Shown here in pieces: positions 46,176-54,489 of a stretch of DNA of 64,000 nt (within the stretch, counting starts at the first letter, position 1; the number at the start of each line of letters is the position of its first letter). The position numbers and the translations under genes are program-made. The notes below the pieces were generated by a model, which worked only from the letters and a program-made list of their open reading frames with translations, made no database searches and was not told the DNA's origin. Origin of the DNA: Actinomycetota bacterium (lineage in GTDB: Bacteria > Actinomycetota > Acidimicrobiia > Acidimicrobiales > Ilumatobacteraceae); NCBI GenBank assembly GCA_016871295.1, contig VFZD01000002.1:1-64000 (forward strand), given 5' to 3'.

Positions 46176-47026
46176 CATCTTTGGCGGCGATCATCGGCGA
46201 TCCCGTGTCGCAGAGCCTCTCGCCGGCGATTCATAATGCGGCGTTCAGGTCGATGCGCGTGGACTGGTTGTACCTGCCGTTTTTGGTTCAGTCGGGGCGG
46301 TTGCGCGAGACCTTCGCGATTCTGCCTCGCTTCGACGTCGTCGGTCTCTCGGTGACGATGCCGCACAAGGCCGAGGTCGCAAGAATCGTCGGCGAGATCG
46401 GCGACGTCGATGAAACCGTGGCGATTATCGGTGCGGCGAACACCGTTCACTTTCGACCCGATGGTTCGATACATGCGACGAACACCGATGGCCAAGGTTG
46501 TTGCGCGGCGATCGTCGAAGCGACGGGTGCGGATTTGGCAAGGTGTCGGGTCGTGGTCGTCGGTGCCGGTTCCACCGCCGCGGCGGTTGCACATGCACTG
46601 GTTCTCAATAACGCCAAAGATGTCGCGGTCGTCAACCGCACGGCTGCCCGAGCGAACGAATTGGCGAAAAAGTTGAACGGTCGATGCCGAGTCGTCGAAC
46701 CGAGCGACGTCGAGTCGGCCGTCAAGCAGGCCCAGATCATCGTCAATACGACACCGGTGGGTTTCAACCCGAGCAATCTTCAGGGCGCTGCTACCGAGTC
46801 GCCGATCGACACAAAATTTTTGCACGCGGAACATGTCGTCGTCGACGCGGTTTATCGGCCATTGATGACCCCGTTGTTGACGGCGGCCGAAAATGTCGGG
46901 GCAAAAGTCGTGGATGGCTTGGCGATGTTGGTTCATCAGGCTGCGCTCCAACAAAAGGTCTGGTTGGGTGTCGCCGGAGACGTCGACTTGATGCGACAAA
47001 CTGCGCTGTCAGCGATGCAAAGGTAG
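46172..47026 (+). CDS. aroE: Shikimate dehydrogenase
   Basis: AroE reduces 3-dehydroshikimate with NADPH. The 284-residue protein shows the shikimate-binding SQSLSPAIHN and VTMPHK (catalytic Lys) motifs, GAANTVH and NTDGQG (catalytic Asp), and the cofactor loop VVGAGSTAAAVAHAL with NRTAARA. ATG 46172 is chosen for the mltG overlap and family start. It is followed by aroC after 10 bases. Confidence 0.94.
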   Translation: MTSLAAIIGDPVSQSLSPAIHNAAFRSMRVDWLYLPFLVQSGRLRETFAILPRFDVVGLSVTMPHKAEVARIVGEIGDVDETVAIIGAANTVHFRPDGSIHATNTDGQGCCAAIVEATGADLARCRVVVVGAGSTAAAVAHALVLNNAKDVAVVNRTAARANELAKKLNGRCRVVEPSDVESAVKQAQIIVNTTPVGFNPSNLQGAATESPIDTKFLHAEHVVVDAVYRPLMTPLLTAAENVGAKVVDGLAMLVHQAALQQKVWLGVAGDVDLMRQTALSAMQR

Positions 47027-47036
47027 CCTGAAAGTC
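47024..47036 (+). promoter_or_regulatory. Candidate -10 of aroC built on the aroE stop codon
   Basis: TAGCCT (47024-47029) includes the aroE TAG stop and lies seven bases before the aroC ATG, which lacks a clear Shine-Dalgarno. It would give an additional internal start for the aroCKB group. Confidence 0.35.
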
Positions 47037-48200
47037 ATGCTTCGTTACTTGACGGCTGGAGAAAGTCACGGTCAAGCACTCGTCGTGATCGTCGAAGGTT
47101 TGCCGGCCGGTCTCAAGGTCACGACCGGTGACATCAGCGACGAGTTGGCGCGGCGCCGACTCGGCTTTGGTCGCGGCCCGCGTCAAAAGTTCGAGCAGGA
47201 CGAGGTCGTGCTGGTCGGCGGAGTTCGCCATGGTCGCACACTTGGCTCGCCCGTGGCGATCGAAATCAAGAACAGCGAGTGGTTCAGAAGCGACGTCTGG
47301 CACGAAGAAATGTCTCCGGCGCCCGGCGCGACCAAGAAACCATTGACCCAGCCCCGACCCGGCCACGCCGACCTGACGGGAATGCAAAAATACGGCTTCA
47401 ACGATGCCCGAGATGTGCTCGAGCGGGCGAGTGCGCGAGAAACCGCTGCCCGCGTGGCTGCGGGAGCGCTGGCAAAGCTGCTGCTGCAAGAAATCGGGGT
47501 ATCGGTCATCTCGCATGTTTTGCAGTTGGGTTCGGCCCGAAGCGAGAACGTCGTCCGACCGACATTGCTCGACCTCGACAAGGTCGATGAATCGCCCGTT
47601 CGCTGTTTCGACCCGCTTGCCGAGGCGCGCATGATCACAGAAATCGAGCAGGCCGCCAAGGAAGGCGACAGTTTGGGTGGCATCGTCGAGGTGTTGGCCT
47701 ACGGGTTGCCCGTCGGTTTGGGCAGTTATGTGCATTGGGACAGAAAACTCGACGGGCTTCTGGCGCAGGCGGTCATGAGCATTCAGGCCGTGAAAGGCGT
47801 GGAGATCGGCGATGGTTTCGAGGTCGCCTCGCGACGCGGTAGCAACGCCCATGACGCGATCATCTGGAGCGAAGCCGAAAAGAAATACATTCGCCGAACC
47901 ACCTTGGCCGGGGGCACCGAGGGCGGCATGTCGACGGGCGAGATTTTGGTCGTCAGGGCGGCGATGAAACCGTTGGCGACGCTCAACAAGCCCTCGCTGA
48001 AAACGGTCGATACGGTCACGAAACAAGAGACGGTCAGCTTCAAAGAACGCACCGATGTCACGGCCGTGCCGGCGATGGGGGTCGTCGCTGAAACGATGGT
48101 CGCCCTGGTGCTGGCCCAAGAGGCGCAGAGAAATTTCGGCGGCGACAATATCGACGATTTCGTGAACAACGCCCAAAGTTTCGCCAAGAGAATCGTTTGA
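47037..48200 (+). CDS. aroC: Chorismate synthase
   Basis: AroC converts EPSP to chorismate with reduced FMN. The 387-residue protein opens with MLRYLTAGESHGQALVVIVEG, contains the RRRLGFGRGPRQKFEQDEV segment and a C-terminal PAMGVVAETMVALVLAQ, all family signatures. Next come aroK, aroB and aroQ, giving four shikimate steps plus aroE in one stretch; aroA and aroG are not in the window. Confidence 0.96.
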   Translation: MLRYLTAGESHGQALVVIVEGLPAGLKVTTGDISDELARRRLGFGRGPRQKFEQDEVVLVGGVRHGRTLGSPVAIEIKNSEWFRSDVWHEEMSPAPGATKKPLTQPRPGHADLTGMQKYGFNDARDVLERASARETAARVAAGALAKLLLQEIGVSVISHVLQLGSARSENVVRPTLLDLDKVDESPVRCFDPLAEARMITEIEQAAKEGDSLGGIVEVLAYGLPVGLGSYVHWDRKLDGLLAQAVMSIQAVKGVEIGDGFEVASRRGSNAHDAIIWSEAEKKYIRRTTLAGGTEGGMSTGEILVVRAAMKPLATLNKPSLKTVDTVTKQETVSFKERTDVTAVPAMGVVAETMVALVLAQEAQRNFGGDNIDDFVNNAQSFAKRIV

Positions 48201-48784
48201 GCTCGTCCCCGCAGGTTGCACGAAACTTCGAATCCCGAAAGTCTGGGCGCACGATGGTTGTCTTGATTGGTCTGATGGGTACCGGCAAGACAACTGTCGG
48301 TCGAAAACTCGCCAACTTCACGGGTCTGAAATTTGTCGACTCCGATGAAATGATCGAGGCGCGAAGCGGCCGCAAAGTGCGCGAGATTTTTTCGGAACTC
48401 GGCGAAAGCGAGTTTCGCCGCCTCGAAGCGGTCGCTCTGGGCCAGGCCTGCAGCGATGACGTTGACATTGTTCTGGCCGTCGCCGGCGGGGCGATTCTGA
48501 GTCGAGAAAACCGCGAACTGCTGAAGTCATCGACGAAAAATATTGTTTGGCTCGACGCATCGACACCAACGCTCGTCGAGCGAACCGGTGCCGGTCAGCA
48601 TCGACCGTTGCTTGCCGACGATCCTGTCGGCATGCTGACCAAGATGCGTTCGGATCGAGAAAGCCTCTACGCAGAAATCGCCACGCACAAGGTCGTCACC
48701 GAGTCGCGTGACGCCGATCAGGTCGTCGCCGAGATCGTTCGCCTCTGCGAAATCGGCGATATCGCAAAGGCGGCGAAGAAATGA
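48197..48784 (+). CDS. aroK: Shikimate kinase
   Basis: AroK phosphorylates shikimate at the 3-hydroxyl with ATP. The P-loop is GLMGTGKTTVG, followed by the shikimate-binding DSDEMIEARSGRKV, FSELGESEFRRLE and AVAGGAIL segments. TTG 48197 overlaps the aroC stop as TTGA, in keeping with the overlaps used throughout this region, and gives 195 residues; ATG 48254 gives a 176-residue protein starting right at the family core (MVVLIGLMG). The choice is open. The stop overlaps aroB by four bases. Confidence 0.92.
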   Translation: MSSSPQVARNFESRKSGRTMVVLIGLMGTGKTTVGRKLANFTGLKFVDSDEMIEARSGRKVREIFSELGESEFRRLEAVALGQACSDDVDIVLAVAGGAILSRENRELLKSSTKNIVWLDASTPTLVERTGAGQHRPLLADDPVGMLTKMRSDRESLYAEIATHKVVTESRDADQVVAEIVRLCEIGDIAKAAKK

Positions 48785-49803
48785 CGATCAACAAAGTCAT
48801 CGTCGAATTGGGCGAGAGGTCCTACCCCGTATTCATTGGTCACGGCGCGATTTCAGAAATCAACACGGTGATACCCAAGACGGCGCAACGCGCGGTGATC
48901 GTCACGCAAGAAAACATTCGCTTCGCGGTCAAACTCGACATTCCGTCGATCACGGTGCCGATTGCTGACGGCGAACGGAACAAGAACCTCCAGACGATCG
49001 AATTTGTGTCGCAGAAGTTCGCCGAGTTCGGCTTGACGCGTGAAGACGTGGTGATTGGTTTGGGCGGCGGCATGGTCACCGACGTTGCCGGGTACGCCGC
49101 GGCGGGTTGGCATCGCGGCACCGCCGTGGTGCATGTCGCAACTTCGTTGGTCGGCATGGTCGACGCGGCGATCGGGGGCAAGACCGGCGTGAATACGAGC
49201 GCCGGAAAAAACTTGATCGGTGCGTTTTGGCAACCGCGAGGGGTGATCTGTGATCTTGACGCACTGGCGACATTGCCAGAAAACGAAATGCGTTGCGGGC
49301 TCGGCGAGATCGCGAAATATCACTTTCTTTCGGGCGATGATCTGTTGAAACTCGAGATGCCCGAGCGCGTCGCCCGGTGCGTAAAAATCAAGGCGGAAAT
49401 CGTCTCGGCCGATGAGCGCGAGGGTGGTCGACGAGCGCTTTTGAACTACGGTCACACTCTCGGGCATGCGCTCGAAAGATCCGGCAATTTTTCGTTGGCC
49501 CACGGCGAGGCCGTCGCGATCGGCATGATCTTCGCCGCCCACCTGGCCCATGTCCTGGGTCGAATCGACCAGGCCCGAGTCGATCAGCACTACAAAGTGA
49601 TCGGTCAGACATATGGTCTCAAGGTGAAACCCGAGAACAAGATTGATCGCTCTGAGTTGATCCGGTTGATGCACGGCGACAAGAAGGCCGTCACCGGCCT
49701 GACCTTCGTGCTCGATGGTCGTTCCGGCATTGAAACGGTCAAAGACGTCTCGGAACAGCAGCTGCACCGGGCGTTCGACGCGATGCAACTGGTCGAGAAG
49801 TAA
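48781..49803 (+). CDS. aroB: 3-dehydroquinate synthase
   Basis: AroB cyclises DAHP to 3-dehydroquinate using NAD and a divalent metal. The 340-residue protein carries GLGGGMVTDVAGYAAAGWHRG, TSLVGMVDAAIGGKTGVN and the metal-binding NYGHTLGHALE with a later HGEAVAIGM. Its ATGA overlap with aroK indicates coupling. The TAA stop forms part of a possible aroQ -10. Confidence 0.95.
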   Translation: MTINKVIVELGERSYPVFIGHGAISEINTVIPKTAQRAVIVTQENIRFAVKLDIPSITVPIADGERNKNLQTIEFVSQKFAEFGLTREDVVIGLGGGMVTDVAGYAAAGWHRGTAVVHVATSLVGMVDAAIGGKTGVNTSAGKNLIGAFWQPRGVICDLDALATLPENEMRCGLGEIAKYHFLSGDDLLKLEMPERVARCVKIKAEIVSADEREGGRRALLNYGHTLGHALERSGNFSLAHGEAVAIGMIFAAHLAHVLGRIDQARVDQHYKVIGQTYGLKVKPENKIDRSELIRLMHGDKKAVTGLTFVLDGRSGIETVKDVSEQQLHRAFDAMQLVEK

Positions 49804-49813
49804 TCTGAGAGAC

Positions 49814-50275
49814 ATGGCCGCAAAGAAGGGTTCGCGCAAGATTCTGGTTTTGAGCGGGCCGAACCTCAATCTGCTCGGTCAGCGCGAACCCGAGATTTAC
49901 GGCACCGATTCGCTCGCCGATCACATGCTTCGCGTCGATGAAACGGCCAAACAACTCGGCCTGACCACCGAAAAGGTGAGCGCCCAAAGCGCCGCCGAAT
50001 TGGTCGCGGCGATCCATGCTGCTCGAAGCACATGCGACGCGATAATCATCAATCCTGGCGCGTTGACTCATTTTGCCTGGAGCCTGCACGATGCATTGGC
50101 CAGCTTTGCGGGGCCGATCATCGAGGTGCACCTGTCGAACCCGTCGTCGAGGGAGCCATGGCGACACGAGAGCGTCGTCGCACCGGTGGCATCCGGAACG
50201 ATCGCCGGCTTCGGCGCCAATTCTTACGTGTTCGCCGTGCATGCGGTGGCAACCTTGCTTTCGACCGAAAAATAG
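49814..50275 (+). CDS. aroQ: 3-dehydroquinate dehydratase, type II
   Basis: The type II enzyme (153 residues) dehydrates 3-dehydroquinate through an enolate intermediate. The opening SGPNLNLLGQREPEIYG holds the catalytic Arg and Tyr, INPGALTHFAWSLHDAL the substrate Asn/His, and EVHLSNPSSREPWRHES the phosphate-like binding loop. ATG 49814 follows TAATCT (49801-49806) by seven bases and also GAGAG by three, so either mode of initiation is possible. Confidence 0.95.
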   Translation: MAAKKGSRKILVLSGPNLNLLGQREPEIYGTDSLADHMLRVDETAKQLGLTTEKVSAQSAAELVAAIHAARSTCDAIIINPGALTHFAWSLHDALASFAGPIIEVHLSNPSSREPWRHESVVAPVASGTIAGFGANSYVFAVHAVATLLSTEK

Positions 50276-50278
50276 ATC

Positions 50279-51406
50279 ATGTCGGTGGAATCGCTTTCGG
50301 TCTTGCGCCTGTCGGGTCGGGACGACGCGGTTCGTCAACAGTTGAACGTCGCCGACAACTGCCGGTCGTTGCTCGTCACCGACTTGACGAACATCCGCTG
50401 GCTCACCGGTTTCACCGGCTCTGCCGGCACCCTGCTGGTTCGACCCGACGACATGGTGTTGGTGGTCGACGGTCGCTACGGAGAACAGGCCCGTTATCAA
50501 ATCGCCCGGTCTGGCGCCAAGTGCGAAATCGTCGAAAAGCGGAGCGCGGCGGCGATTCGCGACGCGGTGGTCAAAGCCGCCAGTGGTCTCGGGTCCCTGG
50601 GTTTTGATGCCAACGAGATAACGCTCGGTCAATACGAGTCGTGGCGCGAGCATCTTTCGGTCGAACTTGTCAAAGTCTCGCCTGTCGTGCCGAAGTTGCG
50701 CCGGCGAAAGACCGAGCCCGAAATTCAGCGCATGCATCTAGCCGCCGTCGCCGCCGACAAGGCGCTCGAAGAAGTCGTGCCGATGCTCTCATCGGGTCTG
50801 ACCGAATGCGATGTCCGCGACGAACTCGACTACCGCATGCGAAAACACGGCGCCGAGTTCACGAGTTATGACACCATCGTCGCCAGCGGTCCGAATGGCG
50901 CTCGTCCACATCACCGACCCGTGCGTCGTCGAATCGAAACGGGCGACAGCGTGGTGGTCGATGTCGGAGGTCTGGTCGACGGTTATCACTCAGACATGAC
51001 CCGCACATATCTGATCGGCGAAGTCGATCCAGTTTTGAGCGAGATGCACGAAGTCGTGAGCCAGTCGCAGTTGCTCGGACTTGCCCGGGTTCGCGCGGGT
51101 GTCGCGGCCGAAGACGTCGACAAGACTTGTCGTGACCACATCGTCAACGCCGGTTTTGGCGACGAGTTCACCCACGGCACGGGCCATGGTGTCGGCCTGC
51201 AGATACACGAGATGCCATGGGTGCGGTCCGGTTCTTCTGAGCCGCTCGAGGTGGGCGAGGTGATTACCGTCGAGCCCGGGGTCTATCGTCAAGGGCTCGG
51301 TGGCGTGCGGATTGAAGACCTTGTCGTCGTGACGCAAGACGGTTGCCGAATACTCACTTCAAGCAAAAAGGATCGCAAGTGCCTGCAATTACAACCAACG
51401 ACCTGA
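50279..51406 (+). CDS. pepQ: M24-family metallopeptidase (Xaa-Pro peptidase type)
   Basis: The 375-residue protein has a creatinase N-terminal domain (about 8-130) and the pita-bread catalytic domain. The five metal ligands are D228 (VVDVGG), D239 (SDMTRT), H303 (GTGHGVGLQIHE), E332 (VEPGVY) and E346 (RIEDLV). Removal or hydrolysis of Xaa-Pro peptides is likely; aminopeptidase P or prolidase activity cannot be separated by sequence. It precedes efp as in many bacteria, overlapping it by 28 bases, an attractive link because EF-P serves polyproline synthesis. Confidence 0.92.
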   Translation: MSVESLSVLRLSGRDDAVRQQLNVADNCRSLLVTDLTNIRWLTGFTGSAGTLLVRPDDMVLVVDGRYGEQARYQIARSGAKCEIVEKRSAAAIRDAVVKAASGLGSLGFDANEITLGQYESWREHLSVELVKVSPVVPKLRRRKTEPEIQRMHLAAVAADKALEEVVPMLSSGLTECDVRDELDYRMRKHGAEFTSYDTIVASGPNGARPHHRPVRRRIETGDSVVVDVGGLVDGYHSDMTRTYLIGEVDPVLSEMHEVVSQSQLLGLARVRAGVAAEDVDKTCRDHIVNAGFGDEFTHGTGHGVGLQIHEMPWVRSGSSEPLEVGEVITVEPGVYRQGLGGVRIEDLVVVTQDGCRILTSSKKDRKCLQLQPTT

Positions 51407-51942
51407 AAAACGGCATCACCCTCGAAATCGACAACGGCCTGTTCACCGTGGTCGACTTTCAGCATGTCAAGCCGGGCAAGGGCGGTGCGTTCGTGCGCAC
51501 GAAACTTCGCAGTCTGCGCACCGGAAACATTTTGGAGCGCACGTTCAACGCAGGTGTGCGTGTCGAACAGGCGATTCTCGAGCGATCCGACATGCAGTTT
51601 CTATACAGGGAGGGCGACGATTTTGTGTTCATGGATGTAGACACCTATGAGCAAATCAATCTCGCCCCGCGAACACTCGGGGAAGCGGCCGACTATCTGG
51701 TCGAGGGCGCAAAAGCGATGATCGCCCAATACGACGGCGAGGTCGTCAGCGTCGAAATCCCCGTCACGGTCGAACTAAACATTTCGATTACCGAGCCCGG
51801 CATTCAAGGCGACCGGGTTTCCGGCGCCCGAAAACCCGCGACCCTCGAAACGGGCAAAGTCATCCAGGTGCCGCTGTTCGTCAACATCGGCGACCGCGTC
51901 AAGGTCGATACCCGAACGGGTGACTACATAACGAGAGTCTGA
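51379..51942 (+). CDS. efp: Elongation factor P
   Basis: EF-P relieves ribosome stalling at consecutive prolines. The 187-residue protein has the KOW-like domain 1 with the loop HVKPGKGGAFVRTKLR and two OB domains, ending FVNIGDRVKVDTRTGDYITRV. GTG 51379 fits the family start (PAITTNDLKNG) and is preceded by AAGGA about eight bases upstream; an upstream TTG would add 12 residues. The loop lysine is followed by GG rather than the PG pattern of YmfI/EpmA types, and no modification enzyme is in the window. The stop overlaps nusB as TGATG. Confidence 0.95.
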   Translation: MPAITTNDLKNGITLEIDNGLFTVVDFQHVKPGKGGAFVRTKLRSLRTGNILERTFNAGVRVEQAILERSDMQFLYREGDDFVFMDVDTYEQINLAPRTLGEAADYLVEGAKAMIAQYDGEVVSVEIPVTVELNISITEPGIQGDRVSGARKPATLETGKVIQVPLFVNIGDRVKVDTRTGDYITRV

Positions 51943-52361
51943 TGTCGAAACCCCGCACACGACGCGTCGGGGAAGACGAACGCAGCACCGTTCGCGAGCG
52001 CGTGCTCAACTTTTTGTATCAGGCCGAGTCGCGGAGCATCCCCGTTTCCGAGGTGATCGGCGCCGAGGTGTTGGCGGTGCAAGATGCAGTCGCCGAATTG
52101 GCGAAAGCCGTCGAGGCGGGGCGGGAGCAGGCCGACGAACTGATCACCGAGTTCTCGCATTCATGGACGCTCGGTCGCATGCCCGCGATCGATCGCAATG
52201 TTTTGCGCCTGGCGATCCACGAACTTGTCGCCCGACCAGAGGTGCCGACCGCCGTCGTGATCAACGAGGCGGTCGAACTGGCCAAGCGATTTTCGACAGA
52301 GGAATCGGGCAAATTTGTGAACGGAGTGCTCTCGGCGATCGCAAAAAAGACGCGAGGTTAA
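51942..52361 (+). CDS. nusB: Transcription antitermination factor NusB
   Basis: NusB binds boxA RNA with S10 in rRNA antitermination. The 139-residue all-helical protein shows RERVLNFLYQAE, IDRNVLRLAIHEL and PTAVVINEAVELAKRFSTEESGKFVNGVL, the diagnostic C-terminal pattern. Its TAA stop is part of a -10-like TAAACT (52359-52364) for the next gene. The efp-nusB pair ends the shikimate-linked operon. Confidence 0.95.
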   Translation: MSKPRTRRVGEDERSTVRERVLNFLYQAESRSIPVSEVIGAEVLAVQDAVAELAKAVEAGREQADELITEFSHSWTLGRMPAIDRNVLRLAIHELVARPEVPTAVVINEAVELAKRFSTEESGKFVNGVLSAIAKKTRG

Positions 52362-52396
52362 ACTGACCGAACAACGACCGGTGAAAGGTTTTCGGT
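52359..52396 (+). promoter_or_regulatory. Promoter and start-occluding hairpin ahead of the DUF2079 gene
   Basis: TAAACT (52359-52364) is a candidate -10, with the Shine-Dalgarno GAAAGG at about 52383-52388. ACCGAA (52366-52371) is complementary to TTCGGT (52391-52396), which includes part of the GTG start. Read-through mRNA from nusB could fold this hairpin, whereas mRNA starting near 52371 would lack its 5' arm. Confidence 0.35.
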
Positions 52397-53840
52397 GAGA
52401 CGACAAATCATTAGAAACCTGAAATCGCGGGCCTCGCAAATCACGGTGTGGCAGACGGCAACCGGCGCCGCGATTTTTTTGGCCGCTCTGTATCTCTCGG
52501 CGATGAGCATCGAACTGCATCGCGGCCTGAACACATCGGCCTACGATTTCGGTCTCTACGACCAGGGCATTTGGCTCTTGTCGCGACTCAATTCGCCCTT
52601 CGTCACGCTGATGGGCAGAAACTTGTTCGGAGACCACACGAGTTTCATCCTGCTGTTCTTGGCGCCCTTCTATTGGGTCGTCGGCTCGAGTTCGTTTCTG
52701 TTCGTGGTCCAGTCTGTCTCGATCGCCGCCGGCGCAATACCAATTTTCTTGTATGCGCGCAGGCGACTTGCCAGCGAGGTTTACGCGACGATCTTTGCAG
52801 TCGTCTATCTGCTCCACCCGGCGACCATCTGGACCGGCTTGGAGAATTTTCACCCCGACGCGTTTCTCGGCTTGTTCGTCGCCCTCTCGCTCTACGCGGC
52901 GATGGAGTCGCGCTGGAAGCTGTTCGCCGTCGCGGCAGTCTTGAGCCTGAGCGTCAAAGAAGATGTCGCACTCGTGATCGCGCCTCTCGGACTCTGGATC
53001 GCCTGGCGCAAGAATCAGAAGGTCGGTTTGGTCACGAGCGTCGCCTCGCTGTGGTACATGCTGTTGGCGATCTTCGGAATTCAGCAGGGAATCAACGGTG
53101 TCGGGTTCAGAAATTCCTGGCGAATCCCGTTTGGCGGGCCCGCCGGTTTTGTCAAGACCATTTTCAGCGATCCGATGCAGGTCGTCAGTCACCTGGGCAG
53201 TGAATCGCGACCCTACTACTTGTTTCAGATGGCGTTGCCCGTGGCGTTCATCTTCATCGCCGCACCCGAGATCGCGGCGATCGCCTTGTTCGTCGTCGGG
53301 TTGAACTTGATCAGCACCTTCTATTATCAATTTCATATCGAGTACCACTATTCGTTCGTCATCGTGCCGATTCTCGTGTTCGGCACGATTCACGCCGTGG
53401 GTCGACTTGCAGAAAAGTTTCGTGTCGGGCTGGTCGCGACCTGCGTCGCAACCTCGCTTTTTTCCGCTTTTTTTTGGGCGCCCCTGCCTGGCTCGCGGAC
53501 GAGCATCGAATACAACGGTTCAAAGACCGAGTTTGTCGTCGCCGCGCACGAGGCGATGGGCAAAGTGCCCGATGCGGCGGTGGTGAGCGCGTTTCATCCG
53601 TTGACCGCGCACATGGCCCGTCGCGAGAGAGTTTATGCGTTTCCGGTGCCATTCGAGCGCGCCCTTTATGGCACGGACCCTTTCGCCGCGGGCGATGCTC
53701 TTCCATTTGTCGACGAGATTGAATATGTTCTTTTGCCCAAGTCGCTAGACCAGAAATCGGCGCAAATCTGGGCGAAGTTCGCCGATCGGTTTCAGATCAC
53801 CTATGCCAATTCTTGGTGGGTGGTATACGAGCGTTTGTAA
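52395..53840 (+). CDS. DUF2079 polytopic membrane protein
   Basis: The 481-residue protein has about ten membrane helices between residues 20 and 365 and a soluble C-terminal part (about 375-481). The early extracytoplasmic loop contains DFGLYDQGIWLL and NLFGDHTSF, the recognised DUF2079 pattern, which resembles GT-C glycosyltransferases where an acidic loop residue near the first helix is catalytic. I infer a lipid-linked sugar transferase for the envelope; no substrate is known. It sits between nusB and the pyr operon with no related neighbours. Confidence 0.85.
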   Translation: MRRQIIRNLKSRASQITVWQTATGAAIFLAALYLSAMSIELHRGLNTSAYDFGLYDQGIWLLSRLNSPFVTLMGRNLFGDHTSFILLFLAPFYWVVGSSSFLFVVQSVSIAAGAIPIFLYARRRLASEVYATIFAVVYLLHPATIWTGLENFHPDAFLGLFVALSLYAAMESRWKLFAVAAVLSLSVKEDVALVIAPLGLWIAWRKNQKVGLVTSVASLWYMLLAIFGIQQGINGVGFRNSWRIPFGGPAGFVKTIFSDPMQVVSHLGSESRPYYLFQMALPVAFIFIAAPEIAAIALFVVGLNLISTFYYQFHIEYHYSFVIVPILVFGTIHAVGRLAEKFRVGLVATCVATSLFSAFFWAPLPGSRTSIEYNGSKTEFVVAAHEAMGKVPDAAVVSAFHPLTAHMARRERVYAFPVPFERALYGTDPFAAGDALPFVDEIEYVLLPKSLDQKSAQIWAKFADRFQITYANSWWVVYERL

Positions 53841-53867
53841 TCCGAACATGCGCCCTGCCGCGGGTGC

Positions 53868-53873
53868 TATATT
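53868..53873 (+). promoter_or_regulatory. Candidate -10 of the pyr operon
   Basis: TATATT lies 64 bases before the pyrR start and predicts an mRNA starting near 53880. No convincing -35 is seen. The ~58-base leader then contains the PyrR-binding element. Confidence 0.45.
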
Positions 53874-53906
53874 GAGCGGGAACCAAAAACATCATTTCGT
53901 AAAATG

Positions 53907-53920
53907 AGTCCCGTGAGGCT
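53907..53920 (+). promoter_or_regulatory. PyrR-binding RNA element in the pyr leader
   Basis: AGTCCCGTGAGGCT matches the published PyrR-binding consensus ARUCCNGNGAGGYU at every position and can fold as AG(U)CC-CGUGA-GGCU. It ends six bases before the Shine-Dalgarno GAAGGAG (53926-53932). No downstream attenuator terminator is visible, so control is predicted to be PyrR-mediated block of translation, as shown in Mycobacterium smegmatis. A possible competitor pairing is CGGGA (53877-53881) with TCCCG (53909-53913). Confidence 0.85.
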
Positions 53921-53937
53921 CGAACGAAGGAGTGACA

Positions 53938-54489
53938 GTGGCAGAGTCGGTTGTCGGCGCGTCGTCGTATGAAGCGATGACCAGGGCGGATGTCAAGCGG
54001 GCGATCGTGCGAATCGCCCATGAGATCATCGAACGCAATCACGGTGTCGAGGGTTTGGCGATAGTCGGCCTGCAACGCGGCGGAACCTGGATCGCCAAAG
54101 AGATCGCCGATCAAATCAACGAAATCGAAAAGACCGTCACCGTGCCGTTCGGCGCGCTGGATGTCAGCCTGCACAGAGACGACATCGGTATTCGACCCGT
54201 GTCGCTGGGGGCGATCAGCGATATTCCCTTCGACCTCTCGGGCTCCACGGTCGTGTTGGTCGACGATGTTCTGTTCACCGGACGCACCGTCAGGGCGGCG
54301 ATGGAGGGCCTCAACAACTATGGTCGACCCCGCGCGGTTCAACTCGCGGTGCTCGTCGATCGCGGCCACCGGGAGTTGCCGATTCGCCCCGATTTTGTCG
54401 GCAAGAACCTGCCCACCCACCATGGCGATGAGGTTGCGGTGACGAGCGACGGGGTGACGGTTACCCCGGTTTCGGAGGCGAGCCGGTGA
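53938..54489 (+). CDS. pyrR: Bifunctional pyr operon regulator / uracil phosphoribosyltransferase PyrR
   Basis: PyrR binds pyr mRNA when UMP is plentiful and also has weak uracil phosphoribosyltransferase activity. The 183-residue protein carries the PRPP loop VVLVDDVLFTGRT at 105-117 and the GLQRGGTWIA and LVDRGHRELPI segments that form the RNA-binding face. GTG 53938 is preferred over GTG 53932 because the Shine-Dalgarno is then properly spaced (about six bases). It heads pyrR-pyrB-pyrC-carA-carB-pyrD with overlaps through carB. Confidence 0.94.
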   Translation: MAESVVGASSYEAMTRADVKRAIVRIAHEIIERNHGVEGLAIVGLQRGGTWIAKEIADQINEIEKTVTVPFGALDVSLHRDDIGIRPVSLGAISDIPFDLSGSTVVLVDDVLFTGRTVRAAMEGLNNYGRPRAVQLAVLVDRGHRELPIRPDFVGKNLPTHHGDEVAVTSDGVTVTPVSEASR

